64,000 nt of DNA from Paenibacillus mangrovi (lineage in GTDB: Bacteria > Bacillota > Bacilli > Paenibacillales > Paenibacillaceae): the NCBI RefSeq assembly GCF_022898935.1, contig NZ_JALIRP010000009.1:123748-187747 (forward strand), in the 5' to 3' direction. The position numbers were made by a program, and so were the translations under genes. The notes under the pieces were generated by a model that made no database searches, had not been told where the DNA came from, and saw only the letters and a program-made list of their open reading frames with translations. Below are positions 45,997-55,573 of the stretch, piece after piece. The number at the start of each line of letters is the position of its first letter. Position 1 is the stretch's first letter.

Positions 45997-46440
45997 TCAA
46001 ATGAGGTTATAGAAAATCTCCGTCTCCAGTTTGGATTCATCTTCATGCCAATGACCATACATCTCCATCAGGGGAAGCCCATGCTGTTCTCCGGCGGCTT
46101 GGACAAGTGCTCGAATGCTCTGATAAGTTGTATCCAATTCGCTGTATGGCCCGATGTGTTTGCCATAGGCATATTTTTCGAAAACGACGTCTTTCTTCTT
46201 CAAGATGGAATCTTCCTTAAGAGGAGTCATTAGTTCAATCCCGGCAAACACCAAATTTCCCTGATCATAGACGACGTGATTGATACCCCTATGCGAGAGT
46301 TCTTTGCTGCGTACTTCTCTCCAGACCTGGTCAAACAATTCGAAAATCGTCTCACTGTACGGCTTGCCCGGATCGTGAGCTTTGGAACACCCGAACAAGG
46401 TAAACGCCTTTCTTTCCTTCCTGATCACCGGCTCCATCAT
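45997..46440 (-). CDS. GyrI-like/AraC effector-binding domain protein
   Basis: A 147-residue protein with a single GyrI-like small-molecule-binding fold: VWREVRSKELSHRGINHVVY, NLVFAGIELM, and the terminal MYGHWHEDESKLETEIFYNL. No DNA-binding domain is present. Such proteins bind hydrophobic compounds or act as stand-alone sensors. ATG start with an AAGGAGGATGATATG leader. Divergent from the LacI regulator. Confidence 0.75.
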   Translation of the reverse strand: MMEPVIRKERKAFTLFGCSKAHDPGKPYSETIFELFDQVWREVRSKELSHRGINHVVYDQGNLVFAGIELMTPLKEDSILKKKDVVFEKYAYGKHIGPYSELDTTYQSIRALVQAAGEQHGLPLMEMYGHWHEDESKLETEIFYNLI

Positions 46441-46634
46441 ATCATCCTCCTTTTCCCGCGTAGCGGAAGAATGGTTTGATGATTACTTCGGCTTACCCGA
46501 TCCAATTTCCTACTATAAGTTCACGGTTATTCCTACCACTCCATCACAACACGACTTTCATCCAAATTATATGGTATGATCAAAGCATCGAATCATGTTT
46601 GGAGCCAAATTGGTGCAGAGGGATGGTGGACATT

Positions 46635-47678
46635 TTGACAAAACTTAGAGATATAGCTGAGCGGGTAGGCGTGTCAATATCAACGGTTTCACGTGCAATC
46701 AGCAATGATAAGAACCGCCCGGTGAATGAAGAAACGAAGCGAAAAATAATGGATGCAGCCATCGAACTTGGATACCAGTTAAATGGAAAATACAATCTAT
46801 CTGGCTACCATAAGGATACGCAGTTAAAGCAGATTGCCTGCTTTATTCCGCAGATGCTCATAGATGACCATCCTTATTTTTCTCAGGTTTTGGCGGGAAT
46901 CCATGATCAAATGAATGAGCTTGGACAGCTGCATGCCATTGTGCGCACTTCGGATGAGATTGGCGGCTCCGAAGGGATTAAAGCTTTCATCACGGAAACA
47001 GGCGTTCAAGGGGTAGTCGCGATCGGTTGGTACGATGAAGAACTGTTCAAGCTTCTGGATCGAATGAACATTCCTTTGCTTGGGGTTAGCTTGAATGATG
47101 ATAGACTTGCCATTCCGGTCGTAGATTGCGATCGTATTTTTTCTGCGCGGACTGCTGTTCGGCATTTGATCGATCAAGGGCATACGAGAATCGGTTTTAT
47201 CGGTGGGCCGGCATATTCGAAAGACATGGACCATGACGAACGCTTCATGGGGTACAAATTTGCTATGCTCGAAAAAAACCTTGCTCTACCCGAGGAATGG
47301 ATCATAGATACCAATTGGAACGTAAATAACAGCTACAACATGTTGTCGGAGCTGTTGTTAAGGCATCCGAAATCGGAGTGGCCGACAGCGTTCTTTTGTG
47401 CGAGCGATTTGCTGGCGATACCTGCGATGAGAGCTGTTGTAGAAAAGAACGGACGTATTCCACAGGATGTTGCCTTTGTAGGTATGGATGATATTTCGGT
47501 TGCACAATATACAAGCCCGCCCCTTACTTCTGTACGTGTTCCTAAATATGAAATTGGGAAGGTAGCGGCTCAGTTTATGGCCAATTATTTGGACGGGCAG
47601 TATCCATCTATACCCAAAGTTTTGCTGCCATGCAGCCTGATCGTGAGGGAATCTTCTACTTTCGATCGAAATCAATAA
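46635..47678 (+). CDS. LacI family transcriptional regulator
   Basis: A regulator of about 347 residues. The LacI helix-turn-helix begins at once: LTKLRDIAERVGVSISTVSRAI, followed by the hinge and a periplasmic-binding-like sensor domain with HLIDQGHTRIGFIGG near 185 and FVGMDDISVAQYTSPPLTSV near 285. TTG at 46635 is chosen since GGTGG sits five bases upstream and this gives the normal family length; longer in-frame starts reach far into non-coding DNA. It lies 243 bases before the Gfo/Idh/MocA gene, whose upstream region has an operator-like inverted repeat. Confidence 0.9.
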   Translation: MTKLRDIAERVGVSISTVSRAISNDKNRPVNEETKRKIMDAAIELGYQLNGKYNLSGYHKDTQLKQIACFIPQMLIDDHPYFSQVLAGIHDQMNELGQLHAIVRTSDEIGGSEGIKAFITETGVQGVVAIGWYDEELFKLLDRMNIPLLGVSLNDDRLAIPVVDCDRIFSARTAVRHLIDQGHTRIGFIGGPAYSKDMDHDERFMGYKFAMLEKNLALPEEWIIDTNWNVNNSYNMLSELLLRHPKSEWPTAFFCASDLLAIPAMRAVVEKNGRIPQDVAFVGMDDISVAQYTSPPLTSVRVPKYEIGKVAAQFMANYLDGQYPSIPKVLLPCSLIVRESSTFDRNQ

Positions 47679-47716
47679 ATATATGTTTTCATCCAAAATA
47701 TATCCAAAAATAACGT

Positions 47717-47781
47717 TTGACAATCCAAAAGTTTCTGTATTAACATGAATATAGGCGAAAAATTTGGAGGTTGACTCCAAA
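47717..47781 (+). promoter_or_regulatory. Promoter with LacI-type operator-like inverted repeat
   Basis: -35 TTGACA at 47717-47722 with a weak -10 near 47740. Downstream TTTGGAG-GTTGA-CTCCAAA (47763-47781) is a perfect seven-base inverted repeat. Several ATCCAAA copies (47692, 47702, 47723, about 47848 and 47859) surround it. A related TTTGG-AG-CCAAA palindrome occurs near 46595, before the LacI gene, fitting autoregulation. Confidence 0.5.
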
Positions 47782-47921
47782 AAAAGAAAAATATACTCCG
47801 AATACAGCTGGATTTTTATTTTTTTATTGTTATGATAGCGGTTTCACGCATCCAAACGTTCATCCAAATTTTCATTATATAAGATTCTATCAAAAATCGT
47901 TTAGAAAGGTAGGAAGCTTAC

Positions 47922-49196
47922 ATGAAAAAAACGACTGCTGTATTAATAGGAGCAGGAGACAGAGGGGCACGTGCGTATGCACCTTTTGCGATTCAAAATC
48001 CACACGAACTTGAAATTGTTGCCGTTGCAGATCCAAATGCGGAGAGACGACAAAAGGTCATGGTGCAGCATCATATTTCGGAGGACAATGGTTTCGAGTC
48101 TTGGGAAGAGCTGCTAGATGGTACGCAAAGAGCAGATATTGCCATCGTTTGTACAATGGATCAAATGCATTTGGAGCCGACGATTGCCGCGTTAAAGGCA
48201 GGCTACCATGTTCTTCTTGAAAAGCCGATGTCTCCGGACCCGCTTGAATGTATTGAAATGGAAAGGGTGGCTCGGGAGCAGAATCGACTGCTGACCATTT
48301 GCCACGTGTTACGGTACACCGAATTTTGGTCCAACATTAAAAAGATGATTCAAGAAGGACAAATCGGGGAAGTCGCTTCGGTACAATTGAATGAAAATGT
48401 TGAATACATGCATATGTCGCATAGTTTTGTTCGCGGCAATTGGAAGAACAAAGAACAATCGAGCCCGATGATCCTGCAAAAATCTTGCCATGATATGGAT
48501 ATTTTATCCTGGATTATTGATAAACCTTGCTTGCGAGTCAGCTCTTACGGTTCGTTAATGCATTTTAAAGAGAGCAACGCTCCAGAGGGTGCGCCAGAGC
48601 GCTGTTTGGATGGTTGTCCTGCAGAGAACGACTGCCCGTTCCATGCCGGAAGATATTATCTGGGTGAAGGCAAAGGCTGGGCGAAGAAGTTTACCGAGGA
48701 TCATACCAATGAAGGAATTATTTCCGCTCTGAACACGACCGATTACGGGAAATGTGTATACAGATCGAATAATAACGTGGTTGATCATCAAGTCGTAAAT
48801 ATGGAATTTGAAGGCGGGACGACGGCTACATTCAGCATGTGTGGTTTTACTAGAGAACAGACAAGAATCGTTCAGATTATGGGGACGAAGGGAGAGATTC
48901 GCGGGAATATGGAAGACAATAGCATCTCCCTGTATAACTTCCTTACGAAGCATGAAACCATTATTCGTCTAAGCGAGCCTGTTGGCGGACATGGCGGAGG
49001 GGATGCGAAGATTATGAGAAGCTTCCTAAATGAAGTCAGAAGTTACGACGAGGGCGTGTCCAGCCTATCTTCGGCTAGTGTGTCTTTACGCAGCCATTTA
49101 ATGGCTTTTGCTGCAGAAGAATCTCGCTTGCAAAAAGGCAAGTCGATCGAACTGGACGAATTTTACCGAGAGATCGCTTTTTCAAGCGTGAAATAA
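47922..49196 (+). CDS. Gfo/Idh/MocA family oxidoreductase
   Basis: A 424-residue NAD(P)-dependent sugar or inositol dehydrogenase-like enzyme. The Rossmann motif AVLIGAGDRGARAYAP is at residues 5-20 and the active-site EKPMSPD motif near 93-99; the C-terminal domain follows with QKSCHDMDILSWII. A cysteine-rich insert (CLDGCPAENDCPFHAG near 228-243) is present, as in several members acting on glycans. GGTAGGAAG precedes the ATG. Likely controlled by the LacI regulator upstream. Confidence 0.9.
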   Translation: MKKTTAVLIGAGDRGARAYAPFAIQNPHELEIVAVADPNAERRQKVMVQHHISEDNGFESWEELLDGTQRADIAIVCTMDQMHLEPTIAALKAGYHVLLEKPMSPDPLECIEMERVAREQNRLLTICHVLRYTEFWSNIKKMIQEGQIGEVASVQLNENVEYMHMSHSFVRGNWKNKEQSSPMILQKSCHDMDILSWIIDKPCLRVSSYGSLMHFKESNAPEGAPERCLDGCPAENDCPFHAGRYYLGEGKGWAKKFTEDHTNEGIISALNTTDYGKCVYRSNNNVVDHQVVNMEFEGGTTATFSMCGFTREQTRIVQIMGTKGEIRGNMEDNSISLYNFLTKHETIIRLSEPVGGHGGGDAKIMRSFLNEVRSYDEGVSSLSSASVSLRSHLMAFAAEESRLQKGKSIELDEFYREIAFSSVK

Positions 49197-49208
49197 GTGG
49201 AAAAGCGA

Positions 49209-49240
49209 GAATCCACAGCATTTGCTGTGGATTCTTTGTT
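49209..49240. terminator. Terminator between convergent genes
   Basis: Twelve-pair stem GAATCCACAGCA/TGCTGTGGATTC with a two-base loop and T-rich downstream side; placed between the oxidoreductase and the stalk-domain gene. Confidence 0.85.
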
Positions 49241-49257
49241 TCTTCAGATGTCAAACT

Positions 49258-50082
49258 CTAGAAGTTAATTGTATCTAATCTATAAACCGTTTCTTGATAT
49301 GGAACGGAGTAAGTCATATAAAGGTAAATGGTTGAAAAGGCATCGAAGCCTTTGACGTCAAGCGAGTAATTGATAAATGCAGTCAAATCCAGCTTATTGG
49401 TGTTATCCACTTTCACATCGCTTACTGTAGCTTTTTGAACAGCATTATTCCATGCGGTTAACGTATCTTGCTTATTGGCGCTGCGAATGCCTGCGATATT
49501 TTTATGGATGCCTTCTTTGGACGGGTTAGGACCACTCCAGTAATGATCGTATTGGACTTTATCTACGATGGATGCTGAGATGATGGCGTCGATGTCGGAG
49601 TAATCTTGTGTCGCAACGGCTTTTGCATAGGCTTTAAATGTTTTTAAGGCTTGAGCTTTGTTATCTTCCGCAGCTTTTTTCATGTCGACATTTTTATCCA
49701 GTACTTTCGAAAATCCGCTTGATGAAGAAGTTGAAGGAGGTGTTGTGCTGCCGGAGTTACCCTTGTTTGCATTCTGATCTCCAGTACCTGAAGTGATGCT
49801 AACTACTTGCCGATTCGGATCCCATTTTACAGATGCGCCAAGAGCTTCCGCTACGGCCCTAGCGGGTACATAGTTCGATCCTTTATAAACGATGGGATAT
49901 GTAGCGTTTGCGCCGCTGCCTAAGTTCACGTTCTTGCCATCCACTTCAATGCGGATACCGGCATTTTGGTAGGCTTCGATCTTCTTCAGCGTGGAACCGG
50001 CATAAGCGACGGCGCCAACGGTTGAGAATAGTAGTACTACAGAAGTTACTGCTAAGACTTTTCGTGTGAAAAATTTCTTCAT
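49258..50082 (-). CDS. Secreted stalk-domain (copper amine oxidase N-terminal-like) protein
   Basis: A 274-residue exported protein: signal peptide (MKKFFTRKVLAVTSVVLL, ending AYAGS), then a stalk or copper-amine-oxidase N-terminal domain (GIRIEVDGKNVNL, NYVPARAVAEALGASVKWD). A Gly/Ser/Thr linker separates it from a C-terminal domain of about 140 residues (KALKTFKAYAKAVATQDY-like opening, NTF2-like in character). Such domains are common in Paenibacillus cell-surface proteins. AAGGAGAGAG site before the ATG. Function unknown. The 250-base gap to the next gene includes only AT-rich promoter-like DNA. Confidence 0.8.
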   Translation of the reverse strand: MKKFFTRKVLAVTSVVLLFSTVGAVAYAGSTLKKIEAYQNAGIRIEVDGKNVNLGSGANATYPIVYKGSNYVPARAVAEALGASVKWDPNRQVVSITSGTGDQNANKGNSGSTTPPSTSSSSGFSKVLDKNVDMKKAAEDNKAQALKTFKAYAKAVATQDYSDIDAIISASIVDKVQYDHYWSGPNPSKEGIHKNIAGIRSANKQDTLTAWNNAVQKATVSDVKVDNTNKLDLTAFINYSLDVKGFDAFSTIYLYMTYSVPYQETVYRLDTINF

Positions 50083-50330
50083 TTCATTTACTCTCTCCTT
50101 AGATTATGTAGAATAAAGACAGTATTTTGGAGAAATATGTCTTAATTTAGTATTGTACCACTAAGATATATGATTAGGAATAATTTTCATATAAAGTCCT
50201 CATTTCATGAAGAGAATAGAGAGAAATGTCGCTGTTATGCAATAAGCCCATTTGTGTTAGAATTGTTTCAAATTTTACTTATGTAAACGCTTTATATGTA
50301 ATTATATTTGGATATAAGGTGGTGCAAGAA

Positions 50331-51869
50331 ATGCTGAAGATGCTCGTTGTTGACGACGACAAGTTTGAACGGGACGGTGTCCGGTTTTTAGTAGAGAAAT
50401 ATGGATTTGATCTGGAAATTGTCGAAACGGGAAGCGGTGAAGGAGCGATTTCCTATCTGGATCGCCATGACGTCGATATTTTGCTGTCCGATATCCGGAT
50501 GAAGGGAATGGACGGACTGCAGCTTGCGGAGAAAGTACGGGAATCCGGGCGTCCCATCAAGGTTATTTTCATGAGCGCCTACGGAGAATTCGAATATGCC
50601 CAGCGGGCCATCAGCTTGGAGGCGGTGCACTATTTGCTGAAGCCGGTTCAGGTTGGCGAGTTCATCAAGGTATTGTCCAATGTGATTCAGCAGTGTGAAC
50701 AGGAGCGGCTGCTTAAGGAGAAGCAGGAACGGATGCAGGAAGCTTATTTGAAGGAGGTTCGATACGAGAAGCAGAAGATACTCGCGGGCCTCATTCTAGG
50801 GCAAAACCTGGAGGAGGCAGTGACGGTGCCGATCAGCAGTATATGCGGCTACTCCTTGATCCGAATGCTGATGCTGACTTCGCGCAGCCGTCTGTTCGAC
50901 CGGGATGATTTTGAAGCGAAATTGGCGAAGGCGGTGGACCGTGGGTTTGAATTGATTCATTTGAATGAGTTCCAGGGGCTGCTTCTCGTTGAAGCGGCCG
51001 TGGATGAGCCGGTGCAGGTATATACGGAGCTGGGTCAGGATATCATCAACCGACTCAAGGAGGATTACGGCCAGAACATGATGGTAGCTGTTAGTGGTCC
51101 GATTGATGAGGCCAATCAGCTGTTTAAGGCGTATCAGGAGCTGGAGCCAGTCATGGAGATTGCTTTTTTTCTCGAGGAAGGAACGGTGCTGCAGGCAAAC
51201 CGGATGATCCTGACGGGGGAAGGCGATATGATGGCTTCGGTTAATGATGCAATGGAGGAAATCAAGCAGTATGTCCAGCTAAGCCGCTGGAGTATTGTCA
51301 GACTGCGATTCGAGCAACTGTTCGACACCGTGCAGAACTGCAATCAGCTCTCCGTCGTCTACATCAAATATGTATGTATGGAGATCGTCAGATCGATCTT
51401 TGACGTGACTTCACTCAATAAACCCGGCTTGTTCAAGAAGGAGCTTGAGAAAATCAATAACGCTACCAGATTATACGATCTGCGTGGAGTGATGCAGGCC
51501 ATTTTGGATGAGCTTATACCCTCCGTTGAAGGTTATAGGGACGGGATGCCGAGGGCGATCGAGGAGGTCGTTCGGATGATACATACCAAGTACCAAACCG
51601 ATCTATCGCTGGAATGGCTGGCGAAGCAGGTCTATTTATCACCAAGCTACTTAAGCTATTTGTTCAAAAAGGAAAAAGGGATCAGTATCAACAAATTCAT
51701 CACCATGTACCGAATGGGGAAGGCCAAGGAGATGCTGCTGACGACGAACCGCAAAATTATCGATATCAGCCAGGATGTTGGATACAGCAATTTCCCCTAT
51801 TTCAGTTCGCTGTTCAAAAGTCATTACGGCGTATCGCCGTCACAATACCGGGAGATGTGTGAGCCATGA
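50331..51869 (+). CDS. yesN: YesN-type response regulator with AraC DNA-binding domain
   Basis: A 512-residue regulator: receiver domain (LVVDDDKFERDG at the start, phospho-acceptor Asp in LLSDIRMKGMDG near 54, LLKPVQ near 104), a long helical centre, and a C-terminal AraC HTH pair (SLEWLAKQVYLSPSYLSYLFK, then IIDISQDVGYSNFPYFSSLFK). ATG at 50331 with AAGGTGG upstream is chosen; a longer in-frame reading (from 50226) covers non-coding DNA. It overlaps the kinase gene by ATGA. It would activate the transporter operon downstream when YesM senses a glycan. Confidence 0.92.
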   Translation: MLKMLVVDDDKFERDGVRFLVEKYGFDLEIVETGSGEGAISYLDRHDVDILLSDIRMKGMDGLQLAEKVRESGRPIKVIFMSAYGEFEYAQRAISLEAVHYLLKPVQVGEFIKVLSNVIQQCEQERLLKEKQERMQEAYLKEVRYEKQKILAGLILGQNLEEAVTVPISSICGYSLIRMLMLTSRSRLFDRDDFEAKLAKAVDRGFELIHLNEFQGLLLVEAAVDEPVQVYTELGQDIINRLKEDYGQNMMVAVSGPIDEANQLFKAYQELEPVMEIAFFLEEGTVLQANRMILTGEGDMMASVNDAMEEIKQYVQLSRWSIVRLRFEQLFDTVQNCNQLSVVYIKYVCMEIVRSIFDVTSLNKPGLFKKELEKINNATRLYDLRGVMQAILDELIPSVEGYRDGMPRAIEEVVRMIHTKYQTDLSLEWLAKQVYLSPSYLSYLFKKEKGISINKFITMYRMGKAKEMLLTTNRKIIDISQDVGYSNFPYFSSLFKSHYGVSPSQYREMCEP

Positions 51870-53572
51870 GACGGGAGCGTCTTTGGCTATTTGACCGGAT
51901 GCGATTCAAGCATAAGCTGTTCGTATCTTATTTGACGGTGATCATTATTCCGATTCTGGTACTAGGGCTGTACGCCTATCATCAATCCAAGCAAATGTTG
52001 GAGTACCAGGGGCTGCAGGGGATTGAAAAGAACGCGGGTACAATCACGGCAAGCATCGAGAACTCGCTGGAACGATACAATCACTCGATACGATCCATTA
52101 TTTATAATGCTACCTTTGAGAAAATTGTGACGAACGACTATATCGATCTCGTTAATCTGTCTCGCGATCTGAACGGCTACCTGACGCCGTATTTTAACAT
52201 GATGAAGAACATGGACCCGAACATTGAACAGATCACGTTTTACACCCAAAGCTCCGTTCCGGAATACGGCGATGCTCTTCTCTCTGCTTCACGGGTAAGC
52301 CAGGAGCGGTGGTACAATGATGCCCTTCTGGCTGCCCCGATCCGGAATCAATGGTTTTACGACGACGGATTGATCGTTACTGCGCAGTTCCCAAGATTCA
52401 ATACGATTGGAAATACGAACCTCGTCTATATGAGGATCAATTCAAGGGATTTGTTTCATTTTCCGAATACACTGCAGGATTATGCTATTTTCATTGCCGA
52501 TGAGAATCATCGCCTGATCTATGCCAATCCGAATGCCAACCAGCATCAAGGTCTGCTGTCCGGCGATTTGCTGAATGAAAACGGGGGGATGATCAGGAGC
52601 GGGCAAACCTCATTTTTTCTGGTCAAGAAGGAGATCCAGCAGACGAATTGGACCTTCTATTGCTTTGTTCCCTCGAAGAAGGTATCCGAGGGTGCCGGCT
52701 CAATTATCAGTGTCACCATGGGCTTGATTCTGCTCTGTATTGCGGGGCTGCTCGTCATTATTTATATTTTCTCCAGAACGATGATCCGGCGTATTTATGC
52801 TCTCAACTCCATGATGAAGCGGGTAGAGATGGGGGATTTGAGCCTTCGGGTGACAAGCTCGTCCAGAGACGAGATCGGAGAGATGACAAACCGGTTCGGA
52901 CGGATGCTGATTAGGCTGAATGAGCTGATTGACGAATCCTACCGCAGCAAAATTGTGCAAAAGGAAGCGGAGCTGAGAGCTTTACAGTGGCAAATCAATC
53001 CACATTTTTTGTACAATACGCTGTCTTTCATCAACTGGAGGGCGATAAAAAGCGAATCTCATGAGATCAGTGACGTGGTAACCTCTCTTTCGAAGTTTTA
53101 CCGTACGGCGCTTAACCGGGGGAACAACATTACTTCTATAAGGGACGAGCTCGAAAATATGAAGTCCTATGTGGACATTATCCAGATCATGCGTGACTAC
53201 AGCTTTGACGTGAAATATGAAATTGAGGAAGAGGTATACGGTTACCAAACGATCCATCTGATTCTCCAGCCGCTTGTTGAGAATGCGATCCTCCATGGCA
53301 TTGACCAGAAGGAGGCGGGGCACGGCCTGCTGACAGTGAGCGCGAGAATAAGCGACAATACGATTGTCTTTGCCGTGGAAGATAACGGGCCGGGAATGCC
53401 GCCGGATACGGCTGAGAGGATTCTGACGGTGCATTCCACCGGCTACGGGCTCAAAAATGTGAATGACCGAATACAGCTTCTGTTCGGGCCGGAGTACGGG
53501 ATTTCAGTTAGCAGCCAGCTCGGACTAGGCACGATCATGACCATCACCGTTCCACAATATCGAAGTTCGTAA
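51866..53572 (+). CDS. yesM: YesM-type sensor histidine kinase
   Basis: A 568-residue membrane kinase: first helix near residues 18-38, an extracellular dCache-like sensor to about 275, second helix near 280-305, HAMP linker (MMKRVEMGDLSLRV), the phosphorylated His in INPHFLYNTLSF near 380, and a HATPase domain with VENAILHG and EDNGPGMP. Start overlaps yesN by four bases. Typical of sugar-sensing pairs beside LplABC transporters. Confidence 0.93.
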   Translation: MRRERLWLFDRMRFKHKLFVSYLTVIIIPILVLGLYAYHQSKQMLEYQGLQGIEKNAGTITASIENSLERYNHSIRSIIYNATFEKIVTNDYIDLVNLSRDLNGYLTPYFNMMKNMDPNIEQITFYTQSSVPEYGDALLSASRVSQERWYNDALLAAPIRNQWFYDDGLIVTAQFPRFNTIGNTNLVYMRINSRDLFHFPNTLQDYAIFIADENHRLIYANPNANQHQGLLSGDLLNENGGMIRSGQTSFFLVKKEIQQTNWTFYCFVPSKKVSEGAGSIISVTMGLILLCIAGLLVIIYIFSRTMIRRIYALNSMMKRVEMGDLSLRVTSSSRDEIGEMTNRFGRMLIRLNELIDESYRSKIVQKEAELRALQWQINPHFLYNTLSFINWRAIKSESHEISDVVTSLSKFYRTALNRGNNITSIRDELENMKSYVDIIQIMRDYSFDVKYEIEEEVYGYQTIHLILQPLVENAILHGIDQKEAGHGLLTVSARISDNTIVFAVEDNGPGMPPDTAERILTVHSTGYGLKNVNDRIQLLFGPEYGISVSSQLGLGTIMTITVPQYRSS

Positions 53573-53624
53573 AAAACTGAATCATTTCCAAAATATTTGA
53601 TAATTTCTTTATTTTGGGCCTCTG

Positions 53625-53642
53625 CTATAGTTTTCACTATAG
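53625..53642. promoter_or_regulatory. Operator- or attenuator-like inverted repeat before the permease operon
   Basis: CTATAGT-TTTC-ACTATAG is a perfect seven-base inverted repeat immediately before the AAAGGGGTGATG ribosome binding site. It contains a possible -10 (TATAGT). Confidence 0.4.
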
Positions 53643-53657
53643 AAAGGGGTGATGACA

Positions 53658-53699
53658 ATGAAAGAATCGTGTACATCCAAGGTGCAGAACACATGCTGA
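53658..53699 (+). CDS. Possible 13-residue leader peptide
   Basis: ATG with AAAGGGGTGATGACA in front encodes MKESCTSKVQNTC and stops inside the start region of the permease gene (its TGA lies just after the ATG at 53693). The ribosome binding site is the strongest in this gap, so coupling of translation is possible, but conservation is unknown. Confidence 0.3.
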   Translation: MKESCTSKVQNTC

Positions 53700-54607
53700 C
53701 TAAAGAAACCAGAAAGAAGATCAAGCAGTACCGTGTCTTGCTACTGATGATGATTCCGGCGGTTATTTATTACATCATTTTCAACTATGCTCCGATGTAC
53801 GGTGTACTGCTGGCTTTCAAGGATTTCAAGATTACTCAGGGAATTTTGGGAAGTCCTTGGGTCGGATTCAAGCATTTCGAAATGGTATTTGAAGATCCCT
53901 ACTTCTACACGGTATTACGTAACACACTCATTATCAGTATATATAAGCTTCTCTTTGGTTTTCCTGTTCCGATTCTGTTTGCCTTATTGCTGAGCGAGAT
54001 GCCCGGTATGAAATTCAAACGGTTGGTACAGACGGTATCGTATTTACCGCATTTTATCTCCTGGGTTGTATTAGGTGGCATTTTCTTTACCATCTTCTCG
54101 CTTGAGGGTCCGGTCAATATGATCGTGCACCTGTTCGGCGGGGAGCAGGCGCTCTTTCTAGCAGATGACCGGTATTTCCGGACGATTCTGGTTGTTACGA
54201 GCATCTTTCAAGGTTTTGGCTGGGGCTCGATCATTTATTTCGCAGCATTATCGAATATTGATCCCCAACTGCATGAGGCGGCCGTCATGGATGGCGCTGG
54301 ACGCTTTCAACGAATGTTCCACATATCCATTCCTATGCTTGCTCCTGTAATCGCTATCATGCTCATCCTGTCCATGTCAGGAATACTGGATGCCGGATTC
54401 GATCAAATCTTCAATATGTACAATGTCAAAGTGTATAACGTAGCGGACATTATCGACACCTATGTGTACCGCAAAGGTCTGGTTGAAATGAACTACAGTT
54501 ATGCTACAGCCGTAGGATTATTTAAATCGGTAATCGCTTTGCTCTTGATTATTACCGTCAATACTGTAGTGAAGCGCCTAGGTGGGAAGGAGCACGCATT
54601 ATGGTAG
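53693..54607 (+). CDS. ABC transporter permease, LplB type
   Basis: A 304-residue permease with six predicted helices and the EAA loop HEAAVMDGAGRFQRM near residue 200. ATG at 53693 has AAGGTG eight bases upstream and gives the normal family N-terminus (MLTKETRKKIKQYR). A longer reading back to 53597 passes through the ribosome binding site and inverted repeat and is rejected. Partner of the permease at 54633. Confidence 0.9.
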   Translation: MLTKETRKKIKQYRVLLLMMIPAVIYYIIFNYAPMYGVLLAFKDFKITQGILGSPWVGFKHFEMVFEDPYFYTVLRNTLIISIYKLLFGFPVPILFALLLSEMPGMKFKRLVQTVSYLPHFISWVVLGGIFFTIFSLEGPVNMIVHLFGGEQALFLADDRYFRTILVVTSIFQGFGWGSIIYFAALSNIDPQLHEAAVMDGAGRFQRMFHISIPMLAPVIAIMLILSMSGILDAGFDQIFNMYNVKVYNVADIIDTYVYRKGLVEMNYSYATAVGLFKSVIALLLIITVNTVVKRLGGKEHALW

Positions 54608-54632
54608 AGTTTCTAACGAAGGAGCGGTCGGT

Positions 54633-55529
54633 ATGATTAACATCAAGAAGACAGCAGGGGACAAAGTGGTGGATGCCCTGCTGTATATGATCATGCTGCT
54701 GATCATGATTGCTACGCTGTATCCGTTCTGGACTCAAATTGTCATTTCCCTTGACGGAGCAGATACGGAAGGAACCGCTTATGCCACGGGCCTGGTTCTC
54801 TTCCCCAAGCAATGGACATTCGAAAGCTACAAACTGGCTATGGAGTTCGATGAACTGTGGAGAGGGTACTGGAATACCATTGTCCGTACAACCGTAGGCG
54901 TCGTTCTATCCGTATTTTTCACGGCGGTCTCCTCCTACCCGCTGGCCAAAAAGGATTTGCCTTTCAATCGGATGCTGACTAGCTTCATCTTGTTCACGAT
55001 GCTGTTCGGCGGCGGCTTGATCCCTACTTACCTCATCATCAAGGAACTTCATATGCTGAACACGATATGGGTGCTTGTCATCCCCGGTATGATTGGATCA
55101 TTTAACGTACTGATTATGCGAAATTTCTTTAGATCTATTCCACATGAACTAGAAGAATCGGCTAGAGTCGATGGCGCCGGTTATCTTCGAATATTCGCTC
55201 AAATCGTCATTCCTCTATCCAAACCGGTACTTGCAACCATTGCTCTGTGGGTTGGGGTCGGGCATTGGAATGCCTGGTTCGACAGTATGATCTATATTTC
55301 AGATCCGCACAAGCAGGTACTGCAAATTGTATTGCGCAAAATCATCATACAGAACGATATGACAGATATCAATAATGTGATCCAGAATATAGGCAAGGAG
55401 ACGATCTTCTCTGGCAGACAGCTGCAGGCGACGGTCGTCATGCTTTCCATTATTCCGATGCTAGTGGTGTATCCGTTTATTCAGAAATATTTCGTTAAGG
55501 GCGTTATGATCGGCGCCATTAAAGGTTGA
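54633..55529 (+). CDS. Carbohydrate ABC transporter permease, LplC/YtcP type
   Basis: A 298-residue permease with six helices, EAA loop EESARVDGAGYLRIF near 180, and YFVKGVMIGAIKG at its end. ATG at 54633 is chosen: AAGGAG lies eight bases before it; earlier in-frame starts lie within the preceding gene. Forms the channel with the permease upstream. Confidence 0.92.
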   Translation: MINIKKTAGDKVVDALLYMIMLLIMIATLYPFWTQIVISLDGADTEGTAYATGLVLFPKQWTFESYKLAMEFDELWRGYWNTIVRTTVGVVLSVFFTAVSSYPLAKKDLPFNRMLTSFILFTMLFGGGLIPTYLIIKELHMLNTIWVLVIPGMIGSFNVLIMRNFFRSIPHELEESARVDGAGYLRIFAQIVIPLSKPVLATIALWVGVGHWNAWFDSMIYISDPHKQVLQIVLRKIIIQNDMTDINNVIQNIGKETIFSGRQLQATVVMLSIIPMLVVYPFIQKYFVKGVMIGAIKG

Positions 55530-55573
55530 ATGCTTTCATTTTTGAAAACGATCTCAAGAAAGGGATGATTGAA

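Noticed and set aside
47690..47870. Repeated ATCCAAA units considered as a CRISPR-like array
   Set aside because: Units are seven bases, irregularly spaced, without spacers or cas genes; better explained as operator half-sites.
53597..53692. Extended N-terminus of the LplB-type permease
   Set aside because: It would include the inverted repeat and the ribosome binding site; the ATG at 53693 gives the usual family start.
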